Part shown: positions 7,664-17,250 of the stretch, piece after piece
Position numbering within the stretch: the first letter of the stretch is position 1
Layout: every line of letters starts with the position of its first letter
Assembly (NCBI GenBank): GCA_002342585.1
Contig: DDQG01000030.1
Location: forward strand, 1 to 64,000
DNA length: 64,000 nt
Direction: 5' to 3'
DNA from: Prevotellaceae bacterium UBA2448
GTDB taxonomy: Bacteria; Bacteroidota; Bacteroidia; Bacteroidales; Bacteroidaceae
The notes under the pieces: generated by a model
Databases searched by the model: none
The model's input: only the letters and a program-made list of their open reading frames with translations
Told to the model about the DNA's origin: nothing
Made by a program: the position numbers and the translations under genes

Positions 7664-8761
7664 ATGAGAATGATGTTTTTTCTGTTGTTTTTGCTTCTAA
7701 CATTTGGAAGTCTGTTTTATGTGTTGTGGCATACGTGGCAGGTGTTGCCGCTGCAGACGGTGTGGCGATGGACTGCCGTAGGGGTGATGACGGCATGTTT
7801 TCTTAGCATGTTCCTTATCTTCGGAGGGATGCTGGACAGGTTGCCGCTGTGGTTGTCGTCAACGTTGTATCAGATTGGCACGTCGAGTCTGATTGCCCTA
7901 CTCTATCTGTTTTTGGTTTTCTTCTGCATAGATGTGCTGTGCGTGGTGAGGGTGTTGCCGTTTGATCTGTTCCGCAGCAACGGAATGAGTGCCGGGTTCA
8001 TAGCCGGAGGAATCGCGTTGTTGCTGGTATTGGGAAACATGCACCATAACAATAAGGTAAGGGTGCCACTGACTCTGCAGACAGAAAAGGCGCTAAAGAA
8101 GGATTACCGGATCGTGATGCTGAGCGACCTGCATCTGGGGTATCACCATCACAGGGGTGAACTGGCTCGATGGGTGGATATGATAAATGATGAGAAGCCG
8201 GATGTGATTCTGATTGCAGGGGATATTATAGATATAAGTGTGCGTCCGTTATTGGAGGAGAATATGGCTGAGGAACTGCGCAGGTTGAAGGCTCCGGTGT
8301 ATGCCTGTCTGGGAAATCATGAGTATTTCAGCAGGGAGGAAAAGGCAAGGGAGTTTTACAAGGATGCGGGCATCAATCTGCTTGTGGATAGTTGTGCAAC
8401 GATTGACGGCGAGATATGTGTGATAGGAAGGGACGACAGGACAAACCGCAGGAGGAAGAGTCTGAAGACTTTGGTGGAGAATGCGCCTAAGGGTATGTAC
8501 ACGATTGTGATGGACCACCAGCCATACCATTTGGAGGAGGCTGAAAAGCTGGGTGTGGATTTCCAGTTGAGCGGACATACGCATAGAGGACAGGTATGGC
8601 CTATCTCATGGATTACGGACAGGGTGTATGAGTGTTCGTGGGGTGAGTGGCAACGCAAGGGCACAAGATACTACATCAGCAGTGGACTGGGTATCTGGGG
8701 CGGCAAGTTCCGCATAGGTACTCAGTCGGAATATGTGGTTGCTGAGGTGAGAAAACGATAA
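7664..8761 (+). CDS. Membrane-anchored metallophosphoesterase
   Basis: A 365-residue protein with about four N-terminal membrane helices (residues 3-125) and a calcineurin-like phosphoesterase domain. Metal-binding motifs appear in order: SDLHLG (D155, H157), GD at 186-187, GNHE (218-220), a later MDHQP His and SGHTHRGQ. This matches the YkuE/YpbG-like group of membrane-linked phosphoesterases; some relatives act on lipid substrates such as UDP-diacylglucosamine, which cannot be decided here. ATG at 7664 is preferred over the TTG at 7643, which lies inside the -7 box. Confidence 0.85.
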   Translation: MRMMFFLLFLLLTFGSLFYVLWHTWQVLPLQTVWRWTAVGVMTACFLSMFLIFGGMLDRLPLWLSSTLYQIGTSSLIALLYLFLVFFCIDVLCVVRVLPFDLFRSNGMSAGFIAGGIALLLVLGNMHHNNKVRVPLTLQTEKALKKDYRIVMLSDLHLGYHHHRGELARWVDMINDEKPDVILIAGDIIDISVRPLLEENMAEELRRLKAPVYACLGNHEYFSREEKAREFYKDAGINLLVDSCATIDGEICVIGRDDRTNRRRKSLKTLVENAPKGMYTIVMDHQPYHLEEAEKLGVDFQLSGHTHRGQVWPISWITDRVYECSWGEWQRKGTRYYISSGLGIWGGKFRIGTQSEYVVAEVRKR

Positions 8762-8937
8762 CGAGGGACGACGGCAGAGCCTTCGCTTGCGGAAAAACGA
8801 AAACGAAAGAAGGCTGAGGGCTGAGGGATGAAGGCTGAAGTCAATAACCAATAACCCTTAACGATAACCTTAACGATAACGATAACGAAAACTTAATTAT
8901 GCATTATGAATTATGCATTAATACAAACCTTTAACCG
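8759..8937. repeat. Composite low-complexity spacer
   Basis: The spacer between two convergent genes is built from short words: ACGAAA units, GAAGGCTGAGGG-type units (8811-8840), TAACGATAACC units, then the palindromic word GCATTATGAATTATGCAT (8898-8915) and TTAACCGTTA. No gene or clear terminator is seen. Confidence 0.7.
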
Positions 8938-11394
8938 TTACCAGGTAATTGGTTGACCTGCGGGGTTGTATTTGTCATCGATGATGATTTTGCCGTCTTT
9001 GAGGTATTTTACAGGAGTGGGGTTTGCAATACGGGTATTCACTTCGTTGACGATACTTGGGTCGTCACTCTTATAGATATAGGTTGTAGGATAGTCATAG
9101 ACAGACTCTACCTTTCCAGCAACAAGTTCGCCTACAGCCAGTTTGTATTCTACATTTTTTTCCAGATCGGTGAAAGAGAAGTTTCCTGAGACAGGTTTGT
9201 CTTCCTGAAAATCACCTACAACCTTCTTGTTCATAGGGTCATCGGGATTCTCGCTATACAGGAACTCATCTTCTTTCTGGCTATACTTTTTCAGGATGAT
9301 ATACATTGTCTTGGTGCAAGGAGCCTTGTCGGAGGTGCTAATCTCATATTTTCCCAAAAGGCTGTTGCTGAGCAGCGGTTTCGAGTCTGAGGTCTCTGCA
9401 TCTTTGTCGATATTTGACACATCATAGTACAGGGAGGTTCCCTTGACGGTGATAAGACTCTGAGCCTTGCTGAGGATGTTATATTCCGCATTATACTGAC
9501 CACTATCATAAGAGAGCAGAGCTATGTTCCAAGTTCCTGCTGTCTCCGGAAAGAAGGTGAGATAGAAGTCGCCCGATTTGCCCTTATCGATGTTCATACC
9601 TGTGCCGTTGTACATTTCGAATTTGCCATCGTCATCGCTTGCCCACAGGTATATAGACTTGTTGTGTGTGTTGGAGTGATTAGTGGCATTAAACTTCAAC
9701 GTTACGGTATTATAGACTTTAGCTTCACCATCAATAGTCACTGAATTGATTTTTGTGTCTCCTTCCCTATCAAAATCATCGAAACTTGGCCATACGGTCA
9801 GTTTGTTGCCTTCAACACTAAACTCCATGCAATAGATACTGCTCTGGTAACAGAGAAACCACTTGTCGGTATTCTTCTCGCCTTTACAGTCGCGGAACAG
9901 CCAGTGTAGCTGATAGGTGCCGTCGGGAACATCCTTAGGAATGACGATTTCATACTCCTCGCGCCTTCTCTCGCCCGGATAGAAAGCACTCTCCAGCTTC
10001 ACAACCTGAGGTTCTGTGAAAAAATAGGTATTAGTATTCGCATCGTAGATGTTCCATCCTATGTCGTAAACCTTATTAATATATGGAGACATTTCTCTGT
10101 CAAACCGTACCCCATGTGTGAAAGCGGGGAAATTTTCCGTTACGTTGGCACGATTGAGCACTAGCTCCGAGAGTTTTTCAATTGTCTTGTCTTTAAGGTC
10201 CACTTCCCATATACCGAGGAGATTCACTCCATCAGCAGGGTCGGCAACGGTTGGCTTCTTAAATCCATATACGGCTCTAACTTCGAAATTGTAACCGTTT
10301 GCTACCTTCATGCCCTTTTCTCCCGGATCCTCGTAATTGAGCACAGAGAGCACAAAGTAACCGTCGTACTGTCCGCCCCACCCCCAGTTGATGTGATAGT
10401 AGCCCTGATCATATCCGTCAACGACAAAGGAATGACCGACACTCTTTCTGTTCTCTGAGCTGATGGCTGAGCCAGAGAGTATGACGGGACAATTTGCTTT
10501 CAGTTCGTCATATATAGTGTTTTCAAATGTTGAATATGTAACAGCAGAACGTTCAATTTTATTCACTTCGCTGTAACCGAAGAACAGTCGTGCTGCCTCG
10601 AAAGTACTTGCATCCCAAGCAGCAGAAAACTTCGATGTATAAACCATTCCAGAAGCATAACCGGCATACTTTATCAGTTTGGCTACCTCGTCAGGAGCAT
10701 CTGACTCATCGTCTGCATCATATTTTTCTTTCATCTTGTCCCAGTTGAACGATGTAGCTGGCAGGGCATCAAGATGTTGTATTAATTTTCGCTCTTCACC
10801 TTTACCTTCGTAAAAGTCCTGCGCCGGAATGCCTCGTGGCATAACTCCCTCAGGGTACTTCACTGTTGCCATAACCTGTGCCAATGATATAGAAGGACAA
10901 CCGGCAATACACCTTTCACCTGTTTTCTTGTCTATATGCAAAAACTTATTGTAAGGTTCAGACTGGTCCCACTTGAAAGGCACCAAAGGCTTTACAGGAT
11001 CAAAGTTTGAGAGTGCCACAGTTTTAAGACTCGGATTATCCTTCAGAGCCTGAATCTGTTCTTCGTAGCTTTCGAGCCATACCTTCGCAGCTGGGTTTAT
11101 GTTCTGAGTGTCGAACTGCTTATTGTCTGACCAACCAAGCACAGGGGGTGTCTGGTCGTCGGCACTGACTACCACGAAACCGCTCTGTCCGTTGAAGACA
11201 TAGAGTTCGTCGCTCTCGTAAACCATTACGACGGGTGCGTCATCAGACTTCCCATTTGACGAGAAACCGTCTTCAGACAACTGTTTTGCAAAGAAACTTT
11301 TAGCAATGTTAGCAGCAGCTTTCTTGCTTACGGGATTTGCCATAACACTTATTGTCAGCGAGAGAGCCGCTAAGAATAGGTAGATTTTTTTCAT
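8938..11394 (-). CDS. C10 family cysteine protease (streptopain-like), secreted
   Basis: An 818-residue protein with a signal peptide (MKKIYLFLAALSLTISVMA), a propeptide of the Spi/PepSY-like kind (NPVSKKAAANIAKSFF onward) and a C10 papain-fold domain. The catalytic pair is C156 (AGCPSISLAQVM) and H321 (VGHSFVVDGYD), followed by the typical HINWGWGG. A long C-terminal region (about 400-818) contains beta-rich modules. Relatives include streptopain, interpain A of Prevotella and PrtT. The longer start at 11448 would destroy the signal peptide. A -7-like TATTTTTG lies on the minus strand at 11433-11426. A second family member lies at 37900-40029. Confidence 0.9.
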   Translation of the reverse strand: MKKIYLFLAALSLTISVMANPVSKKAAANIAKSFFAKQLSEDGFSSNGKSDDAPVVMVYESDELYVFNGQSGFVVVSADDQTPPVLGWSDNKQFDTQNINPAAKVWLESYEEQIQALKDNPSLKTVALSNFDPVKPLVPFKWDQSEPYNKFLHIDKKTGERCIAGCPSISLAQVMATVKYPEGVMPRGIPAQDFYEGKGEERKLIQHLDALPATSFNWDKMKEKYDADDESDAPDEVAKLIKYAGYASGMVYTSKFSAAWDASTFEAARLFFGYSEVNKIERSAVTYSTFENTIYDELKANCPVILSGSAISSENRKSVGHSFVVDGYDQGYYHINWGWGGQYDGYFVLSVLNYEDPGEKGMKVANGYNFEVRAVYGFKKPTVADPADGVNLLGIWEVDLKDKTIEKLSELVLNRANVTENFPAFTHGVRFDREMSPYINKVYDIGWNIYDANTNTYFFTEPQVVKLESAFYPGERRREEYEIVIPKDVPDGTYQLHWLFRDCKGEKNTDKWFLCYQSSIYCMEFSVEGNKLTVWPSFDDFDREGDTKINSVTIDGEAKVYNTVTLKFNATNHSNTHNKSIYLWASDDDGKFEMYNGTGMNIDKGKSGDFYLTFFPETAGTWNIALLSYDSGQYNAEYNILSKAQSLITVKGTSLYYDVSNIDKDAETSDSKPLLSNSLLGKYEISTSDKAPCTKTMYIILKKYSQKEDEFLYSENPDDPMNKKVVGDFQEDKPVSGNFSFTDLEKNVEYKLAVGELVAGKVESVYDYPTTYIYKSDDPSIVNEVNTRIANPTPVKYLKDGKIIIDDKYNPAGQPITW

Positions 11395-11506
11395 AGAAAT
11401 GTCGTTTTTTCTTTTGTTTACTTTGCAAAAATAGGAGTTTTTTTTCAAACATGTACATTTCTATCAAAATCTTTCTTTATATACAAAATAAAAAAACGGA
11501 TTTTAT

Positions 11507-11537
11507 TTTGTATTATTCTCGCTTAACCGTATCTTCG
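11507..11537 (+). promoter_or_regulatory. Bacteroidota-type promoter
   Basis: TTTG at 11507-11510 and TATCTTCG at 11530-11537 are separated by 19 bases, ending 24 bases before the beta-barrel gene at 11562. The position rules out the longer start at 11451. Confidence 0.65.
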
Positions 11538-11561
11538 CAAAAGAAATTTAATACTATAGAA

Positions 11562-12251
11562 ATGAAAAATAAGATTATCATGATTTGCCTGTGTCTGTTG
11601 GCACTGACTGGCGCGCGGGCAGAAGGCAAATATTCAGGTCAGGGAAAGAAAGAGTCGAGTCACTCAGGACTGTTTGGTGAACGTGATATTCCTATTTATT
11701 TTGGTTTCAGAATAGGTCCTGCTTTTGCATTTGTAAATAGCGACGACCCGATGCTCAATGGTGGCAGCATGAAGACGGGACTGAGTTTTGGCGGTGTAGT
11801 AGGTCTGCAGTTGACCGATGCTGCTCCGGTATTTGCAGAGAGCGGTCTGACGTTTGTGCAGAAAGGAGGCAGAGGTTATGTGACGATGACTGACGGTTCG
11901 CGGGCTAAGTTCACGTTCAACCTGGGTTATCTGCAGTTGCCCATTGTGATAAAGTACAGTGTGGAGATGGATGAGCACATGAGTTTCCAACCCTTCCTGG
12001 GCGGTTACTTAGCATTGGGACTGGGTGGCAAGATAAGGAATTTCAAGGACAAAAATGCCTATGGTTCGTTCGACAACGTAGATCATAGTTTTCGCAGGTT
12101 TGATGCCGGACTGCGTTTCGGTTGCGGATTCAGTTTCGACCTGGCTTACGTAGAACTGGGTTACGACTTCGGACTGGCGAATATAGGCAGGGACGACTTC
12201 GACGTGACACACAACGGGTGTCTGTTCCTGAATTTGGGAGTAAACTTTTAA
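11562..12251 (+). CDS. PorT-like outer-membrane beta-barrel protein
   Basis: A 229-residue protein with signal peptide MKNKIIMICLCLLALTGARA-E. The mature part alternates hydrophobic and polar residues with repeated aromatic ends typical of an 8-strand barrel: FGFRIGPAFAF, LSFGGVVGLQL, PVFAESGLTFVQKGG, YLQLPIVIKYSV, FQPFLGGYLALGLGG, VELGYDFGLANIG. It ends in NLGVNF with the C-terminal Phe expected for BAM recognition. This fits the PorT/OMP_b-brl_2 family found throughout Bacteroidota; the ligand is unknown. Confidence 0.82.
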   Translation: MKNKIIMICLCLLALTGARAEGKYSGQGKKESSHSGLFGERDIPIYFGFRIGPAFAFVNSDDPMLNGGSMKTGLSFGGVVGLQLTDAAPVFAESGLTFVQKGGRGYVTMTDGSRAKFTFNLGYLQLPIVIKYSVEMDEHMSFQPFLGGYLALGLGGKIRNFKDKNAYGSFDNVDHSFRRFDAGLRFGCGFSFDLAYVELGYDFGLANIGRDDFDVTHNGCLFLNLGVNF

Positions 12252-12281
12252 AACTGATTTTCTGAAACTATATATACATTA

Positions 12282-12450
12282 CTCAACTTTCGCAAGTTGA
12301 GCAGAAGGGAAGTTAAATGGGAGTTAAAGGGGAGTTAAAGGGACAATAGTAGAGGATGCTTGCCCAATTTGATGCAGTATCGTCCCCATAACTCCTCAGT
12401 AACTCCTTCATAACTACACAATAACTCCCCAAAGTTAAGCTTGCGAAACT
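12282..12450. repeat. Hairpin and GGAGTTAAAGG-type repeats
   Basis: After the barrel gene a perfect 8-bp hairpin CTCAACTT-TCGC-AAGTTGAG (12282-12301) could act as a terminator, though no T-run follows. The spacer then holds GGAGTTAAAG words (12307-12340) and their complement TAACTCC words (12379-12430). The two halves could pair as a long imperfect stem closed by CGCAAGTT and AGCTTGCG. Confidence 0.55.
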
Positions 12451-12469
12451 TAAATACATTATATATAAT

Positions 12470-14047
12470 ATGTACGAGAAAGAAAGAGGACTATACATAG
12501 CACATAGCGATGGAGGAGCTCTGTCGGTATGCGGTAAGATGGCAAATAGGCACGGACTCATCGCCGGAGCCACGGGTACAGGAAAAACCGTAACCCTGCA
12601 GGTGATGGCAGAGACATTCTGTCAAGCCGGAGTACCTTGTTTCATGGCAGACATGAAGGGTGACCTGAGCGGTATCTCGCAAGCAGGAAAGATGAGTGGT
12701 TTCATTGAGAAGAGAATGCCGGAGTTCGGAGTGGAGAATCCTGAGTTTCAACCCTGCCCAGTTCGTTTCTACGACGTGTATGGCGAACAGGGGCATCCGA
12801 TGAGGGCAACCATCTCGCAGATGGGACCACAGTTGCTGGGTCGTTTGCTCGACCTGAACGAAACACAGGACGGAGTGCTGAATATCGTGTTCCGCATTGC
12901 TGACGAACGAGGGCTGTTGCTCATAGATTTGAAAGACCTGCGAGCAATGCTCGACTATGTATCTAACCACGCAAAGGAATACACAACGATATACGGAAAT
13001 GTAAGTGCAGCATCGGTAGGAGCCATACAAAGGGCTTTGCTGCAGTTGGAAAACCAAGGAGCGGATAAGTTTTTCGGAGAACCCTCGTTTGATATTTACG
13101 ACCTGATACAGACTGAAGGCGGAAAGGGAGTGATGAGTGTGCTGGCTGCCGACAAACTGATGATGCAACCGAAACTGTATTCGACTTTCCTGTTGTGGTT
13201 GCTTTCTGAACTCTACTCTACCCTACCCGAAGTGGGCGATCTGCCTCTGCCTAAGCTGGTATTCTTCTTCGACGAGGCACATATGTTGTTCGACGGCACA
13301 TCAAAGGCTTTGCTCGACAAGATAGAACAGGTGATAAGACTGATTCGTTCTAAGGGTGTAGGTATTTACTTCATCACTCAGAGTCCTACGGATATTCCTG
13401 AAAACATACTCGGACAACTGGGTAATCGCGTGCAACATGCTTTGAGAGCTTACACACCGAAAGACCAAAAGGCCGTGAAGACTGCTGCCGATACGTTCCG
13501 TGCTAATCCAAGTTTCAAGACCGACGAGGCAATTATGAACCTGGAGACTGGTGAGGCACTGGTTAGTTTCCTCGACGAGAAAGGAGCTCCGCAGATGGTG
13601 GAACGTGCAAAGATTCTGTTCCCACTCTCACAGATTGGTGCGATTACTGAAGGTCAGAGACTGGATGCCATAAAACAGAGTCGCATCTACGGAAAGTACG
13701 ATAATGCGATAGACCGCGAGAGTGCTTTTGAAGTACTGCTTGAAGAGAGCGAAAAGGCAAAAGCAGAACAGGCAGAGATGGAAAGCGAGGCAGAGGAAGA
13801 GAAGCAGAAAGAGAGCAAGAGCAAGAAGAGCGGATTCATGGGTAAGGTACTGAAAGCTGTGTTTACAGCTATCACTTCAACCCTGGCTGCTATCCTCGGT
13901 ACTTATATAAGCGATAAGGTAACTGGAAAGAAGACTAAGTCGCGCAGTTCGAAAACCGGTCGCGTAGTGAAGAATGCCACAAGTGCCGCAACAAGAACTA
14001 TCACTAAGGAACTGACAAGAGATATCTTGGGAAACTTGGTGAAGTGA
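12470..14047 (+). CDS. HerA-like ATPase, DUF853 family
   Basis: A 525-residue protein of the DUF853 (HerA-type bacterial helicase) family. Walker A is GATGTGKT (residues 33-40), Walker B is VFFFDEAHM near residue 265, and a sensor-like [11 protein letters not shown] and arginine-finger region follow. The ATPase domain spans residues 10-430. The tail is first acidic ([11 protein letters not shown]), then a hydrophobic stretch (about 462-482: [19 protein letters not shown]) and a basic region that could bind DNA or membrane. HerA partners such as NurA are not adjacent, so the role (DNA pumping or end processing) is inferred from the family only. Confidence 0.85.
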   Translation: MYEKERGLYIAHSDGGALSVCGKMANRHGLIAGATGTGKTVTLQVMAETFCQAGVPCFMADMKGDLSGISQAGKMSGFIEKRMPEFGVENPEFQPCPVRFYDVYGEQGHPMRATISQMGPQLLGRLLDLNETQDGVLNIVFRIADERGLLLIDLKDLRAMLDYVSNHAKEYTTIYGNVSAASVGAIQRALLQLENQGADKFFGEPSFDIYDLIQTEGGKGVMSVLAADKLMMQPKLYSTFLLWLLSELYSTLPEVGDLPLPKLVFFFDEAHMLFDGTSKALLDKIEQVIRLIRSKGVGIYFITQSPTDIPENILGQLGNRVQHALRAYTPKDQKAVKTAADTFRANPSFKTDEAIMNLETGEALVSFLDEKGAPQMVERAKILFPLSQIGAITEGQRLDAIKQSRIYGKYDNAIDRESAFEVLLEESEKAKAEQAEMESEAEEEKQKESKSKKSGFMGKVLKAVFTAITSTLAAILGTYISDKVTGKKTKSRSSKTGRVVKNATSAATRTITKELTRDILGNLVK

Positions 14048-14105
14048 TGATGGATAACGGTTAAAGGTTAAAGGTTAAAGACTTTGAAACTTAGAACCTG
14101 AAAAT

Positions 14106-14136
14106 AAAATACGAGAGCTAATTGCTCTCGTATTTT
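14106..14136. terminator. Bidirectional intrinsic terminator
   Basis: AAAATACGAGAGC (14106-14118) and GCTCTCGTATTTT (14124-14136) form a perfect 13-bp stem with a TAATT loop. T runs in both orientations serve the HerA-like gene on plus and queC on minus; the queC stop codon lies inside the stem. Confidence 0.9.
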
Positions 14137-14774
14137 GTTGTATCCTGTATGCCGGCTGCTTGGAGTGCTTCGCGTCGTTCGATGCAAGTGGCACATTTTC
14201 CACAATGCACCGCCCCACCCTTGTAGCAGGACCAGGTCTTGCTGTAGTCAACTCCGAGGGCTTTCCCGTGACGAGCTATCTCCGCCTTTGTAATGTTTGT
14301 ATATGGAGCCCATACGGTAATGTTCGTATCAGTTCCGTTAGACATTGCATTAGACATAGCATCGATAAACGAAGGACGACAATCGGGATAGATATTATGG
14401 TCGCCTCCGTGATTAGCTATCATAACACGACGGAGTCCGTTGCTCTCTGCTATACCACAAGCAATAGCAAGCATGATGCCGTTGCGGAAAGGAACGACAG
14501 TACTTGACATATTGTCGGCTGAGTAATGTCCTTCGGGAATGGCATCGGCACCCTCGAGAAGTGAGGAACGGAAATACTTTGGCATGAACCCAAGGGGAAT
14601 GGTGATATGGCGAATACCCAGTTGTTCACAGTGGTACTGAGCAAAAGGAATTTCCTGTTCGTTGTGGTTTGAACCATAATCGAAGGAAATGGCGAGGGCT
14701 ATGTCCGCAGCATATTCGTAGAGCATAGTTACGGAATCCATACCGCCAGAAAGGATTATTGCAGAATCTTTCAT
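14118..14774 (-). CDS. queC: 7-cyano-7-deazaguanine synthase QueC
   Basis: A 218-residue enzyme of the queuosine pathway that converts 7-carboxy-7-deazaguanine to preQ0 using ATP and ammonia. It has the PP-loop ILSGGMDS near the N-terminus, NHGGDHNIYPDCR for substrate handling and the zinc site C-x8-C-x2-C-x2-C in the CYKGGAVHCGKCATC segment. The start at 14774 (MKDSAI) fits the family; the longer frame to 14813 runs into the upstream terminator hairpin. The T-run of the pnp terminator stops one base before this ATG, so how the gene is transcribed is unclear. No other que genes lie in the window. Confidence 0.93.
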   Translation of the reverse strand: MKDSAIILSGGMDSVTMLYEYAADIALAISFDYGSNHNEQEIPFAQYHCEQLGIRHITIPLGFMPKYFRSSLLEGADAIPEGHYSADNMSSTVVPFRNGIMLAIACGIAESNGLRRVMIANHGGDHNIYPDCRPSFIDAMSNAMSNGTDTNITVWAPYTNITKAEIARHGKALGVDYSKTWSCYKGGAVHCGKCATCIERREALQAAGIQDTTKYESN

Positions 14775-14828
14775 AATAAAAAAGGTGAGCCAGAGAAGTT
14801 GCCGGAAGGACAACTAATCGTGGCTCAC
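14775..14828 (-). terminator. Intrinsic terminator of pnp abutting queC
   Basis: On the minus strand GTGAGCCA (14828-14821) pairs with TGGCTCAC (14792-14785), enclosing a second small stem AGTTG/CAACT. TTTTTTATT follows, ending one base before the queC ATG. Confidence 0.85.
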
Positions 14829-14845
14829 TATTATTTAATAATGTA

Positions 14846-17134
14846 TTACTTCAGAAGATCGTCGAGAGCGCTTGCTACTTCGCCACCATTTTCAGCAGGA
14901 GCATCCTGTGATGAGTGGTTACGATTTCCACCTTCGCGACGTGGTCCGCGTTCACGCTGTGGGCGTTCGCGACGTTCGCGTTGTGGACGTTCTGTGTAGC
15001 CTTCTGGCTTTTCAATCAGCACACGGTGGCTGAGTTTGAACTTACCAGTCTTCTGGTCGATATCGATGAGTTTAACTTCGATTTCGTCACCCTCGTTGAT
15101 ACCAGCCTCTTCAACAGTCTCAAGACGTTTCCAGTCGATTTCGCTGATGTGGAGAAGACCTTCCTTTCCTGGGAGGAACTCAACAAAGCAACCGTAAGGC
15201 ATGATGCTGCGCACCTTAGCCTTGTATACCTCGCCTACTTCAGGAACAGCAACGATAGCCTTAATCTTTGCAAGAGCAGCATCGATGGCATCGCGTCCAG
15301 GAGCAGAAATCTGCACCTTACCTACTCCATCTTCTTCGTCGATAGTTACAACTGTCTGAGTGTCTTCCTGAATCTGCTGGATAATCTTACCACCAGGACC
15401 GATTACAGCACCGATGAATTCCTTAGGAATGATAATCTGTTCGATGCGTGGTACGTGTGGCTTGAGTTCAGCACGTGGTTCAGAGATAGTCTTCATCATC
15501 TCACCCATGATATGTTCACGACCAGCCTTTGCCTGCATAAGAGCCTTTTCGAGGATTTCATAAGAAAGACCGTCACACTTGATATCCATCTGAGTAGCTG
15601 TAAGACCGTTCTTTGTACCAGTAGTCTTGAAGTCCATATCTCCGAGGTGGTCTTCATCACCAAGGATATCGCTGAGGATAGCGTACTTCTCTTCACCTGG
15701 GTTCTTGATGAGTCCCATTGCGATACCTGCAACCGGGTTCTTGATTGGCACACCGGCATCCATCAGTGCAAGGGTTCCGGCACAAGTAGTAGCCATAGAA
15801 GAAGAACCGTTTGACTCGAGGATATCGCTTACTACACGAATTGTGTAAGGATAATCCTCTGGAATCTGTCCCTTGATACCACGCCAAGCGAGGTGTCCAT
15901 GACCGATTTCACGACGACCTACACCACGCTGAGCCTTTGCCTCACCAGTTGAGAATGGTGGGAAGTTATAGTGCAGGAGGAACTTCATATAGTAACGCTC
16001 GAGAGCACCGTCAACGAGTTTCTCGTCGAGTTTTGTTCCAAGGGTTGCAGTTGCAAGAGCCTGTGTTTCACCACGAGTGAAGATTGCAGATCCGTGAGGT
16101 CCTGGCAGTGGTTCTACTTCGCACCAGATAGGACGGATGTCGGTAGTCTTACGACCATCAAGACGGATACCTTCATCGAGGATGCAACGACGCATAGCAT
16201 CGCGTTCTACATCATGGTAGTAACGGTCAACAAGTGCGTACTTCTCTTCAAGTTCTTCCTCAGTGAGGTCGCTGTGTGCAGCAGCATAAGCTTCCTTGTA
16301 GTCTTCGCGAATCTTCTCGAAAGCCTCTGCACGAGCATGTTTTTCGAGAGCCTGCTTAGTTACGTCGTAAGCTGGCTGATAGCACTTAGCAGTGAGGTCA
16401 GCCTTCAGTTCGTCATCGTTTACTTCGTGGCAGTACTCACGTTTTACGTCAGTACCGAGTTCTTTCATCAGTTCTTTCTGCAACTGACACTGAGGCTTGA
16501 TAGCAGCATGAGCAGCCTTAAGAGCTTCGAGCAGGTCCTGTTCGCTTACTTCCTTCATCTCACCTTCAACCATCATGATATTTTCCTCGGTAGCACCTAC
16601 CATAAGATCCATATCAGCCTGTTTGAGTTGTTCGTAAGTAGGGTTAATAACGAACTTTCCGTCGATACGAGCTACACGCACTTCTGAGATTGGTCCCTCG
16701 AAAGGAATATCAGAACAAGCGAGAGCTGCACTAGCTGCAAATCCAGCTAAAGCATCGGGCATATCTATTCCGTCAGCTGAGAAGAGCATGACGTTGACAT
16801 AAACCTCTGCATGATAATTGGATGGGAACAGAGGGCGAAGTGCACGGTCAACAAGACGGCAAGTAAGGATTTCCTCGTCACTTGCTTTGCCTTCGCGCTT
16901 TGTAAAACCTCCAGGGAAACGGCCGTTAGCCGCATACTTCTCACGATACTCTACCTGGAGTGGCATAAAATCTGTTCCTGGTACGGCATCTTTGGCTGCA
17001 CAAACAGTGGCGAGGAGCATAGTATTGCCCATACGGAGCATTACTGCACCATCCGCTTGCTTTGCGAGCTTTCCTGTCTCAATGCTGATTTCACGTCCAT
17101 CAGGCAGTGAGACTTTCTTTGTAATTACGTTCAT
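14846..17134 (-). CDS. pnp: Polyribonucleotide nucleotidyltransferase (PNPase)
   Basis: A 762-residue protein, slightly longer than E. coli PNPase (711). Order: first RNase PH core, alpha-helical linker (about 235-310), second RNase PH core with the [20 protein letters not shown] active-site region, KH domain with [16 protein letters not shown]1 domain ([19 protein letters not shown] onward) and an Arg-rich tail (about 710-745: [18 protein letters not shown]). It degrades RNA 3' to 5' phosphorolytically. The tail is unusual in length and basic character and may be an RNA or RNase E contact site; that is inference. The gene ends in its own terminator. Confidence 0.97.
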   Translation of the reverse strand: MNVITKKVSLPDGREISIETGKLAKQADGAVMLRMGNTMLLATVCAAKDAVPGTDFMPLQVEYREKYAANGRFPGGFTKREGKASDEEILTCRLVDRALRPLFPSNYHAEVYVNVMLFSADGIDMPDALAGFAASAALACSDIPFEGPISEVRVARIDGKFVINPTYEQLKQADMDLMVGATEENIMMVEGEMKEVSEQDLLEALKAAHAAIKPQCQLQKELMKELGTDVKREYCHEVNDDELKADLTAKCYQPAYDVTKQALEKHARAEAFEKIREDYKEAYAAAHSDLTEEELEEKYALVDRYYHDVERDAMRRCILDEGIRLDGRKTTDIRPIWCEVEPLPGPHGSAIFTRGETQALATATLGTKLDEKLVDGALERYYMKFLLHYNFPPFSTGEAKAQRGVGRREIGHGHLAWRGIKGQIPEDYPYTIRVVSDILESNGSSSMATTCAGTLALMDAGVPIKNPVAGIAMGLIKNPGEEKYAILSDILGDEDHLGDMDFKTTGTKNGLTATQMDIKCDGLSYEILEKALMQAKAGREHIMGEMMKTISEPRAELKPHVPRIEQIIIPKEFIGAVIGPGGKIIQQIQEDTQTVVTIDEEDGVGKVQISAPGRDAIDAALAKIKAIVAVPEVGEVYKAKVRSIMPYGCFVEFLPGKEGLLHISEIDWKRLETVEEAGINEGDEIEVKLIDIDQKTGKFKLSHRVLIEKPEGYTERPQRERRERPQRERGPRREGGNRNHSSQDAPAENGGEVASALDDLLK

Positions 17135-17222
17135 CTTAAAAATTTATTGGTATAAAACATCTAAACTCGTGCGAAAAGCACGAAAAATCGCGCAAAGTTA
17201 CCTAAATTCCACTAATTTATCG

Positions 17223-17230
17223 TAATTTTG
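17223..17230 (+). promoter_or_regulatory. -7 promoter element
   Basis: TAATTTTG matches TAnnTTTG and lies 20 bases before the ATG of the thioredoxin-fold lipoprotein. No clear TTTG is seen at -33. Confidence 0.5.
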
Positions 17231-17250
17231 CATCAAAATAAATACACATT

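Noticed and set aside
14775..14830. preQ1 riboswitch before queC
   Set aside because: The C-rich loop and A-rich tail of the preQ1-I aptamer are absent; the structure is a plain terminator with an inner stem.
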